The position numbers and the translations under genes were made by a program. Shown here in pieces: positions 1-8,815 of a stretch of DNA of 64,000 bases. Within the stretch, counting starts at the first letter, position 1. Every line of letters begins with the position of its first letter. The stretch covers positions 1,240,001-1,304,000 of the forward strand of contig NZ_CP016162.1 of assembly GCF_001941865.1 (NCBI RefSeq), given 5' to 3'. The notes under the pieces were generated by a model that saw only the letters and a list, made by a program, of their open reading frames with translations, ran no database searches and was not told the DNA's origin. This DNA comes from Pseudomonas alcaliphila JAB1 (GTDB lineage: Bacteria > Pseudomonadota > Gammaproteobacteria > Pseudomonadales > Pseudomonadaceae).

Positions 1-795
1 GCCTGCCCGCTCTGTCTGAACGACCCGGCAAACCAAGCCGTACTGCTTGCATGGAAGCTGCCCCTGATGCTGAGCTGCCCGCTGCATGGCTGCTGGCTGG
101 AATCCTATTGGGGCGTGCCTGGGCGGTTTCTCGGCTGGGAGAACGCCGACACTGCGCCGCGCACCGCCAGCGACGCGATTGCGGTGATGGACCGGCGCAC
201 CTGGCAGGCACTGACGACCGGCCATGTGGAGCTGCCGCGCCGACGCATCCACGCTGGATTGTGGTTTCGGCTACTACGCACGCTGCTCGATGAGCTGAAC
301 ACCCCGCTTTCGACGTGCGGAACCTGCGCGGGGTATCTCCGCCAAGTCTGGGAAGGCTGCGGGCATCCGCTGCGTGCTGGGCAAAGTCTGTGGCGACCGT
401 ATGAAACCCTGAACCCGGCAGTACGGTTGCAGATGCTGGAGGCGGCGGCAACGGCAATCAGCTTGATTGAGGTGAGGGATATAAGCCCGCCGGGCGAGCA
501 TGCAAAGCTGTTCTGGTCCGAACCCCAAACCGGTTTCACCAGTGGCCTGTCGGCGAAAACGCCGAAGCCCGAACCCGTCGATCACTGGCAACGGGCGGTC
601 CAGGCTATCAATGAGGCGATCATTGAAGCGCGGCACAACCCCGAGACGGCTCGCTCGCTGTTCGCGTTGGCTTCCTATGGTCGGCGCGACCCCGCTTCCC
701 AGGAACAGTTGCGCGCCACCTTTGCAAAGGAAGGCATCCCTCCGGAATTTCTGTCACATTACGAGCCTGATGGACCCTTTGCATGCCTTAGATAG
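1..795 (+). CDS. tniQ: TniQ transposition protein, 5' end missing
   Basis: The frame is open from the first base and ends at a TAG, giving 264 residues; TniQ is usually about 400, so the N-terminus is cut by the window edge. The visible start holds a zinc-binding pattern, CPLC followed about 20 residues later by CPLHG, typical of TniQ. TniQ works with the transposase TniA and the ATPase TniB in Tn5053/Tn402 transposition and is thought to help target choice. The res site and tniR follow within 90 bp, as in Tn5053. Confidence 0.88.
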   Translation, partial: ACPLCLNDPANQAVLLAWKLPLMLSCPLHGCWLESYWGVPGRFLGWENADTAPRTASDAIAVMDRRTWQALTTGHVELPRRRIHAGLWFRLLRTLLDELNTPLSTCGTCAGYLRQVWEGCGHPLRAGQSLWRPYETLNPAVRLQMLEAAATAISLIEVRDISPPGEHAKLFWSEPQTGFTSGLSAKTPKPEPVDHWQRAVQAINEAIIEARHNPETARSLFALASYGRRDPASQEQLRATFAKEGIPPEFLSHYEPDGPFACLR

Positions 796-846
796 AGTGA
801 CGGGTTAAGTGACAAATTTTGACGACCAGAACTTTCCGGCGCACAC

Positions 847-874
847 TGTCACATAATCGAACGTATATGTGACA
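847..874 (+). other. Probable crossover site I of the TniR res region
   Basis: A 28-bp imperfect palindrome has arms TGTCACATA and TATGTGACA and ends 8 bp before the tniR start codon. Further TGAC/GTCA half-sites lie in 798-830. A palindrome of this size next to a serine resolvase gene is the expected res layout; the exact subsites are inferred. Confidence 0.75.
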
Positions 875-882
875 GGTACGAC

Positions 883-1497
883 ATGCTGATAGGCTACATG
901 CGGGTATCGAAGGCGGACGGCTCCCAGGCTACCGATTTGCAGCGCGACGCGCTGATTGCCGCCGGGGTCGATCCAGTACATCTTTACGAGGACCAGGCAT
1001 CCGGCATGCGCGAGGATCGGCCCGGCTTGACGAGCTGCCTGAAGGCGTTGCGAACTGGCGACACACTGGTCGTGTGGAAACTGGATCGGCTCGGACGCGA
1101 CCTGCGACATCTCATCAACACCGTGCACGACCTGACTGGGCGCGGCATCGGCTTGAAGGTATTAACCGGGCACGGCGCGGCCATCGACACCACGACCGCC
1201 GCCGGCAAGCTGGTCTTTGGCATCTTCGCCGCCCTGGCCGAGTTCGAGCGCGAGTTGATCGCGGAGCGCACGATTGCCGGCCTAGCCTCGGCCCGCGCGC
1301 GCGGGCGGAAAGGCGGCCGGCCGTTCAAGATGACCGCCGCCAAGCTGCGGCTGGCGATGGCGGCAATGGGTCAGCCAGAGACCAAGGTCGGCGACCTGTG
1401 CCAGGAACTTGGCGTCACGCGGCAGACCCTGTATCGGCATGTTTCACCCAAGGGTGAGCTACGTCCAGATGGCGAGAAGCTACTCAGCCGAATTTGA
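883..1497 (+). CDS. tniR: TniR serine resolvase
   Basis: This 204-residue serine recombinase resolves cointegrates made by Tn5053-type transposition. The N-terminal catalytic domain opens with GYMRVS (nucleophile Ser9) and contains the LDRLGRD motif and the FERELIAERT helix. The RGRKGGRPF linker precedes a C-terminal helix-turn-helix (about residues 165-186) that binds res DNA. It is divergent in sequence from the second resolvase at 5389. The start follows the palindromic res site directly. Confidence 0.93.
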   Translation: MLIGYMRVSKADGSQATDLQRDALIAAGVDPVHLYEDQASGMREDRPGLTSCLKALRTGDTLVVWKLDRLGRDLRHLINTVHDLTGRGIGLKVLTGHGAAIDTTTAAGKLVFGIFAALAEFERELIAERTIAGLASARARGRKGGRPFKMTAAKLRLAMAAMGQPETKVGDLCQELGVTRQTLYRHVSPKGELRPDGEKLLSRI

Positions 1498-1549
1498 TGC
1501 CGGCATGAGGCAACGTAGCGACAGCGTGGTTTGTCTCAATGGGAAGCGC

Positions 1550-1786
1550 TCATGATCGATCTTTGAAGGCCCGCAGCAGTCGTGTCACAGACAGGACGAA
1601 CAAACCGGTCAGCGTGAGGGCTGCGATACCCCAGTACTCTCCGATGAACGCGCCGGCCGTCGTGCCGGCCAGCACAATGGCGAGAATCGGCAAATGGCAG
1701 GGACAGGTGAGCACGGCCAGCGCGCCCCACAGGTAGCCGGTGATCGGTTTGTGCGTCTCGGACGGCAAGCGCTCGGGGCTGTTCAT
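1550..1786 (-). CDS. merE: MerE, broad mercury transport membrane protein
   Basis: This 78-residue inner-membrane protein has two hydrophobic segments. A CPCH motif lies at the end of the first, the signature of MerE. MerE is known to assist uptake of inorganic and organic mercury. Its ATG overlaps the merD stop by 4 bp, so the two are translationally coupled. It is the last gene of the mer operon, which ends about 50 bp from the convergent tniR stop. Confidence 0.9.
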   Translation of the reverse strand: MNSPERLPSETHKPITGYLWGALAVLTCPCHLPILAIVLAGTTAGAFIGEYWGIAALTLTGLFVLSVTRLLRAFKDRS

Positions 1787-2148
1787 GGCAGACTCTCCGC
1801 GTGCTGTGCCGGCTCGGTCGGCATGGTGGCCAACTGCACCTCCAGATCGGCCAACGCTTCGCGCCGACGCTCGACGAACTGGCGCAGAACGGCAAGCTGC
1901 GCGGCCGCTTCATCGCCGTCCGCAGCATCCAGCGCCCGGCACAGCCGCGCCAGCGCGTCCAGGCCGATGCCCGCCTCGAAGGCCGCCCGCACGAAGCACA
2001 GCCGTTGCAAGGCGGCATCATCGAACAGGCCATAGCCGCCCGGGGTGCACGCCACCGGACGCAGCAATCCGCGCAGCAGGTAGTCGCGCACGATATGCAC
2101 GCTCACCCCGGCATCAAGGGCCAGCCGGGACACGGTGTAGGCGCTCAT
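1783..2148 (-). CDS. merD: MerD, secondary regulator of the mer operon
   Basis: This 121-residue protein has a MerR-like N-terminal helix-turn-helix ([20 protein letters not shown]) but lacks the mercury-binding cysteine set of MerR. MerD is known to help displace MerR and turn down mer expression once mercury is reduced. An AGGAGG ribosome-binding site lies 6 bp before the ATG. It follows merA by 16 bp and overlaps merE. Confidence 0.92.
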   Translation of the reverse strand: MSAYTVSRLALDAGVSVHIVRDYLLRGLLRPVACTPGGYGLFDDAALQRLCFVRAAFEAGIGLDALARLCRALDAADGDEAAAQLAVLRQFVERRREALADLEVQLATMPTEPAQHAESLP

Positions 2149-2164
2149 TGAAAACCTCCTTTTT

Positions 2165-4331
<2,167 letters not shown>

Positions 4332-4346
4332 GGTGAACTCCTGTGA

Positions 4347-4697
4347 TCAATAGAAAAATGGCACGACGTAGGGAAATCCGAGCGCGACCAAAACCAGCAC
4401 GGCCACGCCCCAGAAAATGAGCTTGTAAGTAGCTCGCACTTGGGGAATCGCGCAAACCTCACCCGGTTTGCAGGCGGCTGACGGCCGGTAGATGCGCCGC
4501 CAGGCGAAGAACAACGCCACCAGCGCCACGCCGATAAAGATGGGGCGATAGGGTTCCAACACCGTCAAGTTGCCGATCCAAGCGCCGCTGAACCCCAAGG
4601 CGATCAGAACCAGCGGCCCGAGGCAGCAAGCCGAGGCGAGGATGGCGGCCAGCCCGCCAGTGAAGAGCGCGCCGCGCCCGTTTTGAGGTTCAGACAT
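4347..4697 (-). CDS. merT: MerT inner-membrane mercury transporter
   Basis: This 116-residue protein has three hydrophobic segments, a CC pair in the first (SACCLGP) and two cysteines in the cytosolic loop (CKPGEVC), matching MerT. The start at 4697 gives the usual family length; an upstream in-frame codon would fall inside the promoter. It is the first structural gene of the operon and lies directly downstream of the MerR-controlled promoter. Confidence 0.95.
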   Translation of the reverse strand: MSEPQNGRGALFTGGLAAILASACCLGPLVLIALGFSGAWIGNLTVLEPYRPIFIGVALVALFFAWRRIYRPSAACKPGEVCAIPQVRATYKLIFWGVAVLVLVALGFPYVVPFFY

Positions 4698-4732
4698 ACG
4701 TTTGTCCTTTCGAATCTGAATTGGATAGCTTA

Positions 4733-4763
4733 AGCTTACTTCCGTAGTTATGTACGGAGTCAA
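4733..4763 (-). promoter_or_regulatory. MerR-controlled mer promoter and operator
   Basis: On the minus strand a -35 box TTGACT (4758-4763) and a -10 box TAAGCT (4733-4738) are separated by 19 bp. This over-long spacer is the hallmark of promoters activated by DNA underwinding by MerR. The spacer and its flank hold the operator dyad at 4741-4758, with arms TCCGTA and TACGGA. It serves merT onward and also overlaps the region just upstream of merR. Confidence 0.93.
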
Positions 4764-4768
4764 GCGAT

Positions 4769-5203
4769 ATGGAAAACAATTTGGAGAACCTGACCATTGG
4801 CGTTTTCGCCAGGACGGCCGGGGTCAATGTGGAGACCATCCGGTTCTATCAGCGCAAGGGCTTGCTCCCGGAACCGGACAAGCCTTACGGCAGCATTCGC
4901 CGCTATGGCGAGACGGATGTAACGCGGGTGCGCTTCGTGAAATCAGCCCAGCGGTTGGGCTTCAGCCTGGATGAGATCGCCGAGCTGCTGCGGCTGGAGG
5001 ATGGCACCCATTGCGAGGAAGCCAGCAGCCTGGCCGAGCACAAGCTCAAGGACGTGCGCGAGAGGATGGCTGACCTGGCGCGCATGGAGGCCGTGCTGTC
5101 TGATTTGGTGTGCGCCTGCCATGCGCGGAAGGGGAACGTTTCCTGCCCGCTGATTGCGTCACTGCAAGGGAAGAAAGAACCGCGCAGTGCGGACGCGGTG
5201 TAG
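4769..5203 (+). CDS. merR: MerR mercury-responsive regulator
   Basis: This 144-residue activator/repressor has an N-terminal winged helix-turn-helix, a long dimerisation helix, and the three Hg(II)-binding cysteines at Cys82, Cys117 and Cys126, exactly the Tn21/Tn501 positions. It represses without mercury and activates mer transcription with it. It is divergent from merT and is the gene nearest the outer end of the transposon. Confidence 0.96.
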   Translation: MENNLENLTIGVFARTAGVNVETIRFYQRKGLLPEPDKPYGSIRRYGETDVTRVRFVKSAQRLGFSLDEIAELLRLEDGTHCEEASSLAEHKLKDVRERMADLARMEAVLSDLVCACHARKGNVSCPLIASLQGKKEPRSADAV

Positions 5204-5219
5204 CCCGAGGGAACTACGC

Positions 5220-5257
5220 CTTAGCGTGCTTTATTTTCCGTTTTCTGAGGCGACTCC
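5220..5257. repeat. Vestigial Tn21-type 38-bp inverted repeat
   Basis: Read on the minus strand, this begins GGAGTCGCCTCAG and ends GCACGCTAAG. I recall the Tn21 terminal repeat as differing at about two positions. It lies between merR and the Tn5053-type end. It probably marks the mer module's earlier life in a Tn3/Tn21-family transposon. Its partner at the other end of the mer operon was not seen. Confidence 0.7.
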
Positions 5258-5296
5258 AACGTCAGAAAAGACCGTGCGGTCGACTTTTGATATTTC

Positions 5297-5321
5297 GTGC
5301 TGTCGCCTTCTGAAAGTGACA
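5297..5321. repeat. 25-bp terminal inverted repeat of the Tn5053-family element
   Basis: Read inward on the minus strand it starts TGTCACTTTCAGAAGGC and ends CAGCAC, close to the remembered Tn402/Tn5053 25-bp ends. A partial second copy of its inner end (GTGCGGTCGAC, 5274-5284) lies just inside, as expected for the accessory transposase-binding repeats. The transposon should stop at 5321. Confidence 0.8.
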
Positions 5322-5354
5322 TTCTGGGCTTGGGATTTCCCGCTTTCCTGTCAC

Positions 5355-5384
5355 TTTTCTCATACCGAAATCAGAGTGAGAAAA
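5355..5384. other. Probable res crossover site of the second resolvase
   Basis: A 30-bp site has perfect 8-bp arms TTTTCTCA (5355-5362) and TGAGAAAA (5377-5384) and ends 4 bp before the resolvase start codon. This spacing and size fit crossover site I of a serine resolvase. Position relative to the gene supports the call; binding is inferred. Confidence 0.6.
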
Positions 5385-5388
5385 ACGT

Positions 5389-5964
5389 ATGGGAAAGCGG
5401 ATTGGGTACGCCCGAGTTTCGACTGATGATCAGAATCTCGACCTGCAGCGAGATGCACTTGCCTTGGCTGGGTGCTCCGTAGTTTACGAAGAGACAATGA
5501 GCGGCAAGTCAGCGGACAGGCCGGAGCTGGGGCATTGCCTCAAGGCTTTGCGCAGCGGGGACACTTTGGTCGTGTGGCGACTGGATCGTCTCGGGCGCTC
5601 TCTGCCTGATCTGGTTGGGGTCGTCAGTCGCTTAGAGCAGGAGACGGTGGCCTTCGAGTCCATAACCGAACGAATTGAAACCACCAGCGCTGCCGGCAAG
5701 CTGATATTTCATGTATTCGCTGCCCTGGCTGAGTTCGAGCGCAACCTCATTCGAGAGCGAACCCGTGCAGGACTGGCTGCGGCTCGTGCCCGTGGAAGAA
5801 AAGGTGGGCGCAAGCCTGTGCTGGATGATCGTCAGGTACGTGAGATACGAGCTCTTCTCAGAGATCCTGAGATACAGGTAACCGATGTGGCTCGACGGTA
5901 TGGCGTTTCTCGAACAACGCTTTACCGCTACGTCGGTTCGCCGAAATCATCTGCGGTCGTTTAA
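5389..5964 (+). CDS. Serine resolvase/invertase family recombinase
   Basis: This is a 191-residue serine recombinase. The catalytic domain opens with GYARVSTDDQN (nucleophile Ser11) and has LDRLGRS and FERNLIRERT; the linker RGRKGGRKP leads to a C-terminal helix-turn-helix (VTDVARRYGVSRTTLYRY). It resembles Tn3-type resolvases and plasmid or island multimer-resolution enzymes. It is not part of the mer transposon, whose end lies 67 bp upstream. No Tn3-type transposase is seen beside it, so it probably belonged to the underlying island or plasmid-like element. Confidence 0.88.
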   Translation: MGKRIGYARVSTDDQNLDLQRDALALAGCSVVYEETMSGKSADRPELGHCLKALRSGDTLVVWRLDRLGRSLPDLVGVVSRLEQETVAFESITERIETTSAAGKLIFHVFAALAEFERNLIRERTRAGLAAARARGRKGGRKPVLDDRQVREIRALLRDPEIQVTDVARRYGVSRTTLYRYVGSPKSSAVV

Positions 5965-6090
5965 GTGGTGGTGGTATTTTCCGCTGAAGTTGCCCAGATA
6001 ATTTTGGGCGCTATGACCTGGCAGGCAAATGAAGGATGCCCCCGGCGTACTACGTGTGCCGGGCTACCACTGAATAAATAGGGAGTTTTC

Positions 6091-6921
6091 ATGTCGGTGC
6101 TTTTTTCTGTGAAGGGATGCGTTGGTACCTTGCTACTGGCTGCGCTGGTTGGTTGCTCCAGCACCCCGAAGATCACGTTGCCAGAACCTAAAGAGGTTCC
6201 TCGTGAGAAATGGTCCGATGCCATGCTGGTTCTGGAAGCCATGCGCATCGATGGTCAGCGCGATATTCCAAGGGAAATGGTCGGGAGTGAAGTAGATAAC
6301 TTGAGCGCGCTGCGGTCGGGGGGCTCTGGAAGTCTAGCGACGGCAGGTTTGGGGTACGTATCCCCACCCACAGGATTTAGCAGCGCAGGAGCAGCCTCTC
6401 TTGGCGTCGGGTTGTTCTTGCTGGGTGGTGGCAGTGCTGGTCCTGTCTATCACTACCAGGTTGCTGCGTGGGTGCCTGAGGAGCTGGCGTCTAACCCAAA
6501 GGAGGCATCTGCGTTGGTCAGGTCGGCCTGGCTGGATGCGAGAGAGAAATACTTCGGTGGAAAAATCTCAAAGTTGCGTCATGAGCCGGCTAAGTATGCT
6601 GACGGATCAGGCAAGAAATACGACAGGCTTGCAGATTTGGCTGCTGGGAACCCCGCGCCGTTCGACGCTCCGGTGAGCGCTGCGCCAGCATTCATTTCGT
6701 CAGAGAAAGCCTACGGCCCGATTTTCCTGACAGATCCCTCAGGCGAACTATTTGCTGACGCTAGCAGAGCTGATAAGGACGGCATGGATGCGCTGGCGGG
6801 TATTGCTCGTCACCTGCCCGAATGGATGTATGCATACTATCCTGGACGGAATTGGCCTAAGGACTTCCGACCTGCCGCGATTTACAACAAGAACGGCAAT
6901 CTCTATTTCATTGGGAAGTAG
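6091..6921 (+). CDS. Predicted lipoprotein of unknown function
   Basis: This 276-residue protein starts with a type II signal peptide: a hydrophobic stretch followed by the lipobox LVGC, with Cys22 the predicted lipid-modified residue. A Gly/Ser/Ala-rich stretch (about residues 75-118), partly hydrophobic, follows. No family was recognised. It lies alone on the plus strand after the resolvase, with lower GC and less biased codons than the core genes, consistent with island origin. It would be exported and anchored to a membrane. Confidence 0.7.
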   Translation: MSVLFSVKGCVGTLLLAALVGCSSTPKITLPEPKEVPREKWSDAMLVLEAMRIDGQRDIPREMVGSEVDNLSALRSGGSGSLATAGLGYVSPPTGFSSAGAASLGVGLFLLGGGSAGPVYHYQVAAWVPEELASNPKEASALVRSAWLDAREKYFGGKISKLRHEPAKYADGSGKKYDRLADLAAGNPAPFDAPVSAAPAFISSEKAYGPIFLTDPSGELFADASRADKDGMDALAGIARHLPEWMYAYYPGRNWPKDFRPAAIYNKNGNLYFIGK

Positions 6922-7007
6922 TCGTGGTTGACCTATGCGACCGGCGTGCCGGGATTTTATCTGCAGAGTCAGGCATACAGACTCTCTCGCGAGTCGAAGG
7001 CGTTCAA

Positions 7008-7047
7008 TAAAAACGAAGGTGCTCAACACAAGTATTGAGCACCTTCG
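7008..7047 (-). terminator. Rho-independent terminator of the repA-like operon
   Basis: A perfect 13-bp stem (7014-7026 with 7035-7047) and 8-nt loop are followed on the minus strand by a run of five T. It lies 17 bp after the stop of the minus-strand ATPase gene. Confidence 0.8.
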
Positions 7048-7064
7048 ACGTGCGTTGAGCGCCT

Positions 7065-8120
7065 TCAGGGAGCGGTGGGAAGCTCCCATGCCCATCCGCC
7101 CTGCATACCTGCTTTGTGTGAACGTATACCTAGCTGTTTCTGGGCTCTGCGAAGTGACGCCGAAGAAATGCAACGTTCTTCAGCTAAAGCCATCAATGCA
7201 TTGATTGCAACAGGCCCAGCTTGCAACGTCTCCTCAAGAAAGCTGCACGCCTCCTGAGTAGCTGATACTGGTCTTTCGCCGTCCGCTCGCTCGATATCCG
7301 CCAAAATAGTTTCAGCACTACCTTCGACGGCCTCTCCCCACCGGATGCAGGTTGTTTCCAACTGCTCGTTTATCACTATGGGCTCAACGAAGTACTCTAT
7401 CCCCCCACTATCAATCGAGACGTTGGATTTCGGTCGGACAAGCACTCGCGCTTCGGAATTTTGAGCTTTCCCAGCCACCAGTACCGTGCGAGCAAGTGCT
7501 GAGAATGCCTGGCTGCCGATTACGCGATCAGCTACGGAGGACTGGGATGTACCTTTGCTCAGGTGAGATATGCCGAGGACAGCGCAACAATGCTGCTCTG
7601 CGAAATCCACTACCATTTGTAGCCCCTGCCGAACTTCGTTTGCCCGGTGCATATCCCCACGAATGAGATTGATCAGTGGGTCGAAAATCAGCAATGAAAC
7701 GCCGTCAATCCTTGCGGCCGCTTCATCCAAAAGGGAAAAGTTGGCTGCAGGATCAAACTGTCGTCTGTTCCCACGTTGATCTCTGAGCCCCTCGATAATG
7801 TGCACGCGGGTTAGGTCTGCATCTGCAGCCGTAAGGCGGGGAATGATCGTGTCAGCGATACCATCCTCGCCGCTCCAGATTACGATGTTGCCTGCTGCCT
7901 CACATTTGCTGCCGTCTGGCCAGTCACCACCTCTGCTGAGCGTGGCGGCCAGCGATATTGCCAGCGTGGTTTTGCCGCATCCACCTGCGCCGGCAAGAAT
8001 GGATAACTTTGCCTTTGGCAGCCAGCCTGGCCAAATCCACTGGATTTTTTCCGCTGGAATATCGACCGCTGCTGTGAGTTCTACCATCCAGCCTGGCTGT
8101 TGAGGTGTTCGGCGCTGCAT
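7065..8120 (-). CDS. RepA/KaiC-like AAA ATPase of a mobile element
   Basis: This 351-residue P-loop ATPase has a Walker A GAGGCGKTT (about residue 45) and a Walker B ending LLIFDPL, the arrangement of RepA-type hexameric helicases (AAA_25) common in phages, satellites and integrative elements. A C-terminal winged-helix-like segment (about 285-350) follows. The ATG at 8120 shares one base with the upstream stop (TAATG), indicating translational coupling; this decided the start over an in-frame codon nine residues upstream. A role in element replication or maintenance is inferred from family and context. Confidence 0.78.
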   Translation of the reverse strand: MQRRTPQQPGWMVELTAAVDIPAEKIQWIWPGWLPKAKLSILAGAGGCGKTTLAISLAATLSRGGDWPDGSKCEAAGNIVIWSGEDGIADTIIPRLTAADADLTRVHIIEGLRDQRGNRRQFDPAANFSLLDEAAARIDGVSLLIFDPLINLIRGDMHRANEVRQGLQMVVDFAEQHCCAVLGISHLSKGTSQSSVADRVIGSQAFSALARTVLVAGKAQNSEARVLVRPKSNVSIDSGGIEYFVEPIVINEQLETTCIRWGEAVEGSAETILADIERADGERPVSATQEACSFLEETLQAGPVAINALMALAEERCISSASLRRAQKQLGIRSHKAGMQGGWAWELPTAP

Positions 8121-8335
8121 TACAGCGCCTCCCTTTGCCGAATCCAAGCTTGGACTTCGCTGTTACGCCAACCGACGCTGGAGCCGCACAAAAGGCGCTG
8201 TCGCGGGAAAAGGCCTTCCGATATTTTGCGATAGATCGTTGAGCGTTTTAGGCCGACGATTGCCTCGACATCGCGCAAACGAAGAATTTTGTCATCGTCG
8301 CCGACGTCGTCAGAGTTGCTAACGTGCATTGCCAT
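8120..8335 (-). CDS. AlpA-family excisionase/regulator
   Basis: This 71-residue protein has an AlpA/MerR-like helix-turn-helix (ILRLRDVEAIVGLKRSTIYR) and ends with a typical SEVQAWIRQRE helix. AlpA proteins of P4-like elements activate integrase or excision genes. The start could also be two codons later at 8329. It is coupled by TAATG to the RepA-like gene downstream. Confidence 0.82.
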   Translation of the reverse strand: MAMHVSNSDDVGDDDKILRLRDVEAIVGLKRSTIYRKISEGLFPRQRLLCGSSVGWRNSEVQAWIRQREAL

Positions 8336-8815
8336 AGGTTTGAGTCCTAGGTCCTGAAGCGTGAGGCAGCGTCCTCCGGCACTACTGCTAAAAAGGGTAA
8401 AAGACGGATATCGGCTGGCTATATAGCGAGCACGGGCATTTGCCACACGCATAGGAATATGCGCGTTTCCGAGATTAATGTTCGGTAGCGTCGGAGGTCG
8501 TTGTGGGCTACAGAAATTCTAGGCCGTGAGGCTTCTAGGGGCCGAACGGAATGAAGCCGTTCAGGCCGGATGCACAGATCAACCGATGGAAGTTGATGCG
8601 GCCCGTTCAGCGGATGCGAACGAGGCGAAAGTTTTTAACGTCGTTACCGGAGCGACGTGGCGGACCGTTGCGGATCGATAGAGACCGCTTGGGACGGACA
8701 CTTTTTAACATGAGAGTGCCGGGCTGGCAATCAGCAGATGCTCTGCCTTGGTTGGGAAAGGGTGGCCCAACCAAGGCAGTAGTTGACTGAATGCTCAGCG
8801 TTCTATCGGGCTCAA
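8336..8815. other. Gene-free region with iteron-like repeats
   Basis: No convincing gene is present. Three related direct repeats occur: CCGTTCAGGCCGGATGC (8557-8573), CCGTTCAGCGGATGC (8603-8617) and CCGTTGCGGATCG (8665-8677). Two TTTTTAAC tracts lie nearby. The region lies upstream of alpA-repA and downstream of the restriction gene, so it may hold the alpA promoter and possibly a replication or binding site. That role is inference. Confidence 0.45.
8744..8778. terminator. Strong hairpin after the restriction-modification gene
   Basis: A perfect 13-bp inverted repeat, TGCCTTGGTTGGG (8744-8756) and its complement (8766-8778), has a 9-nt loop. It lies 38 bp beyond the stop of the minus-strand restriction-modification gene. 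No long T run follows, so the terminator role is likely but not certain. Confidence 0.6.

Noticed and set aside
5389..5964. Second resolvase as part of a Tn3-family transposon
   Set aside because: No Tn3-type transposase or 38-bp end is linked to it on the right side.
8551..8790. 79-codon plus-strand frame in the gap before the restriction gene
   Set aside because: It runs through the iteron-like repeats and a perfect hairpin, is Arg-rich, and lacks a ribosome-binding site.
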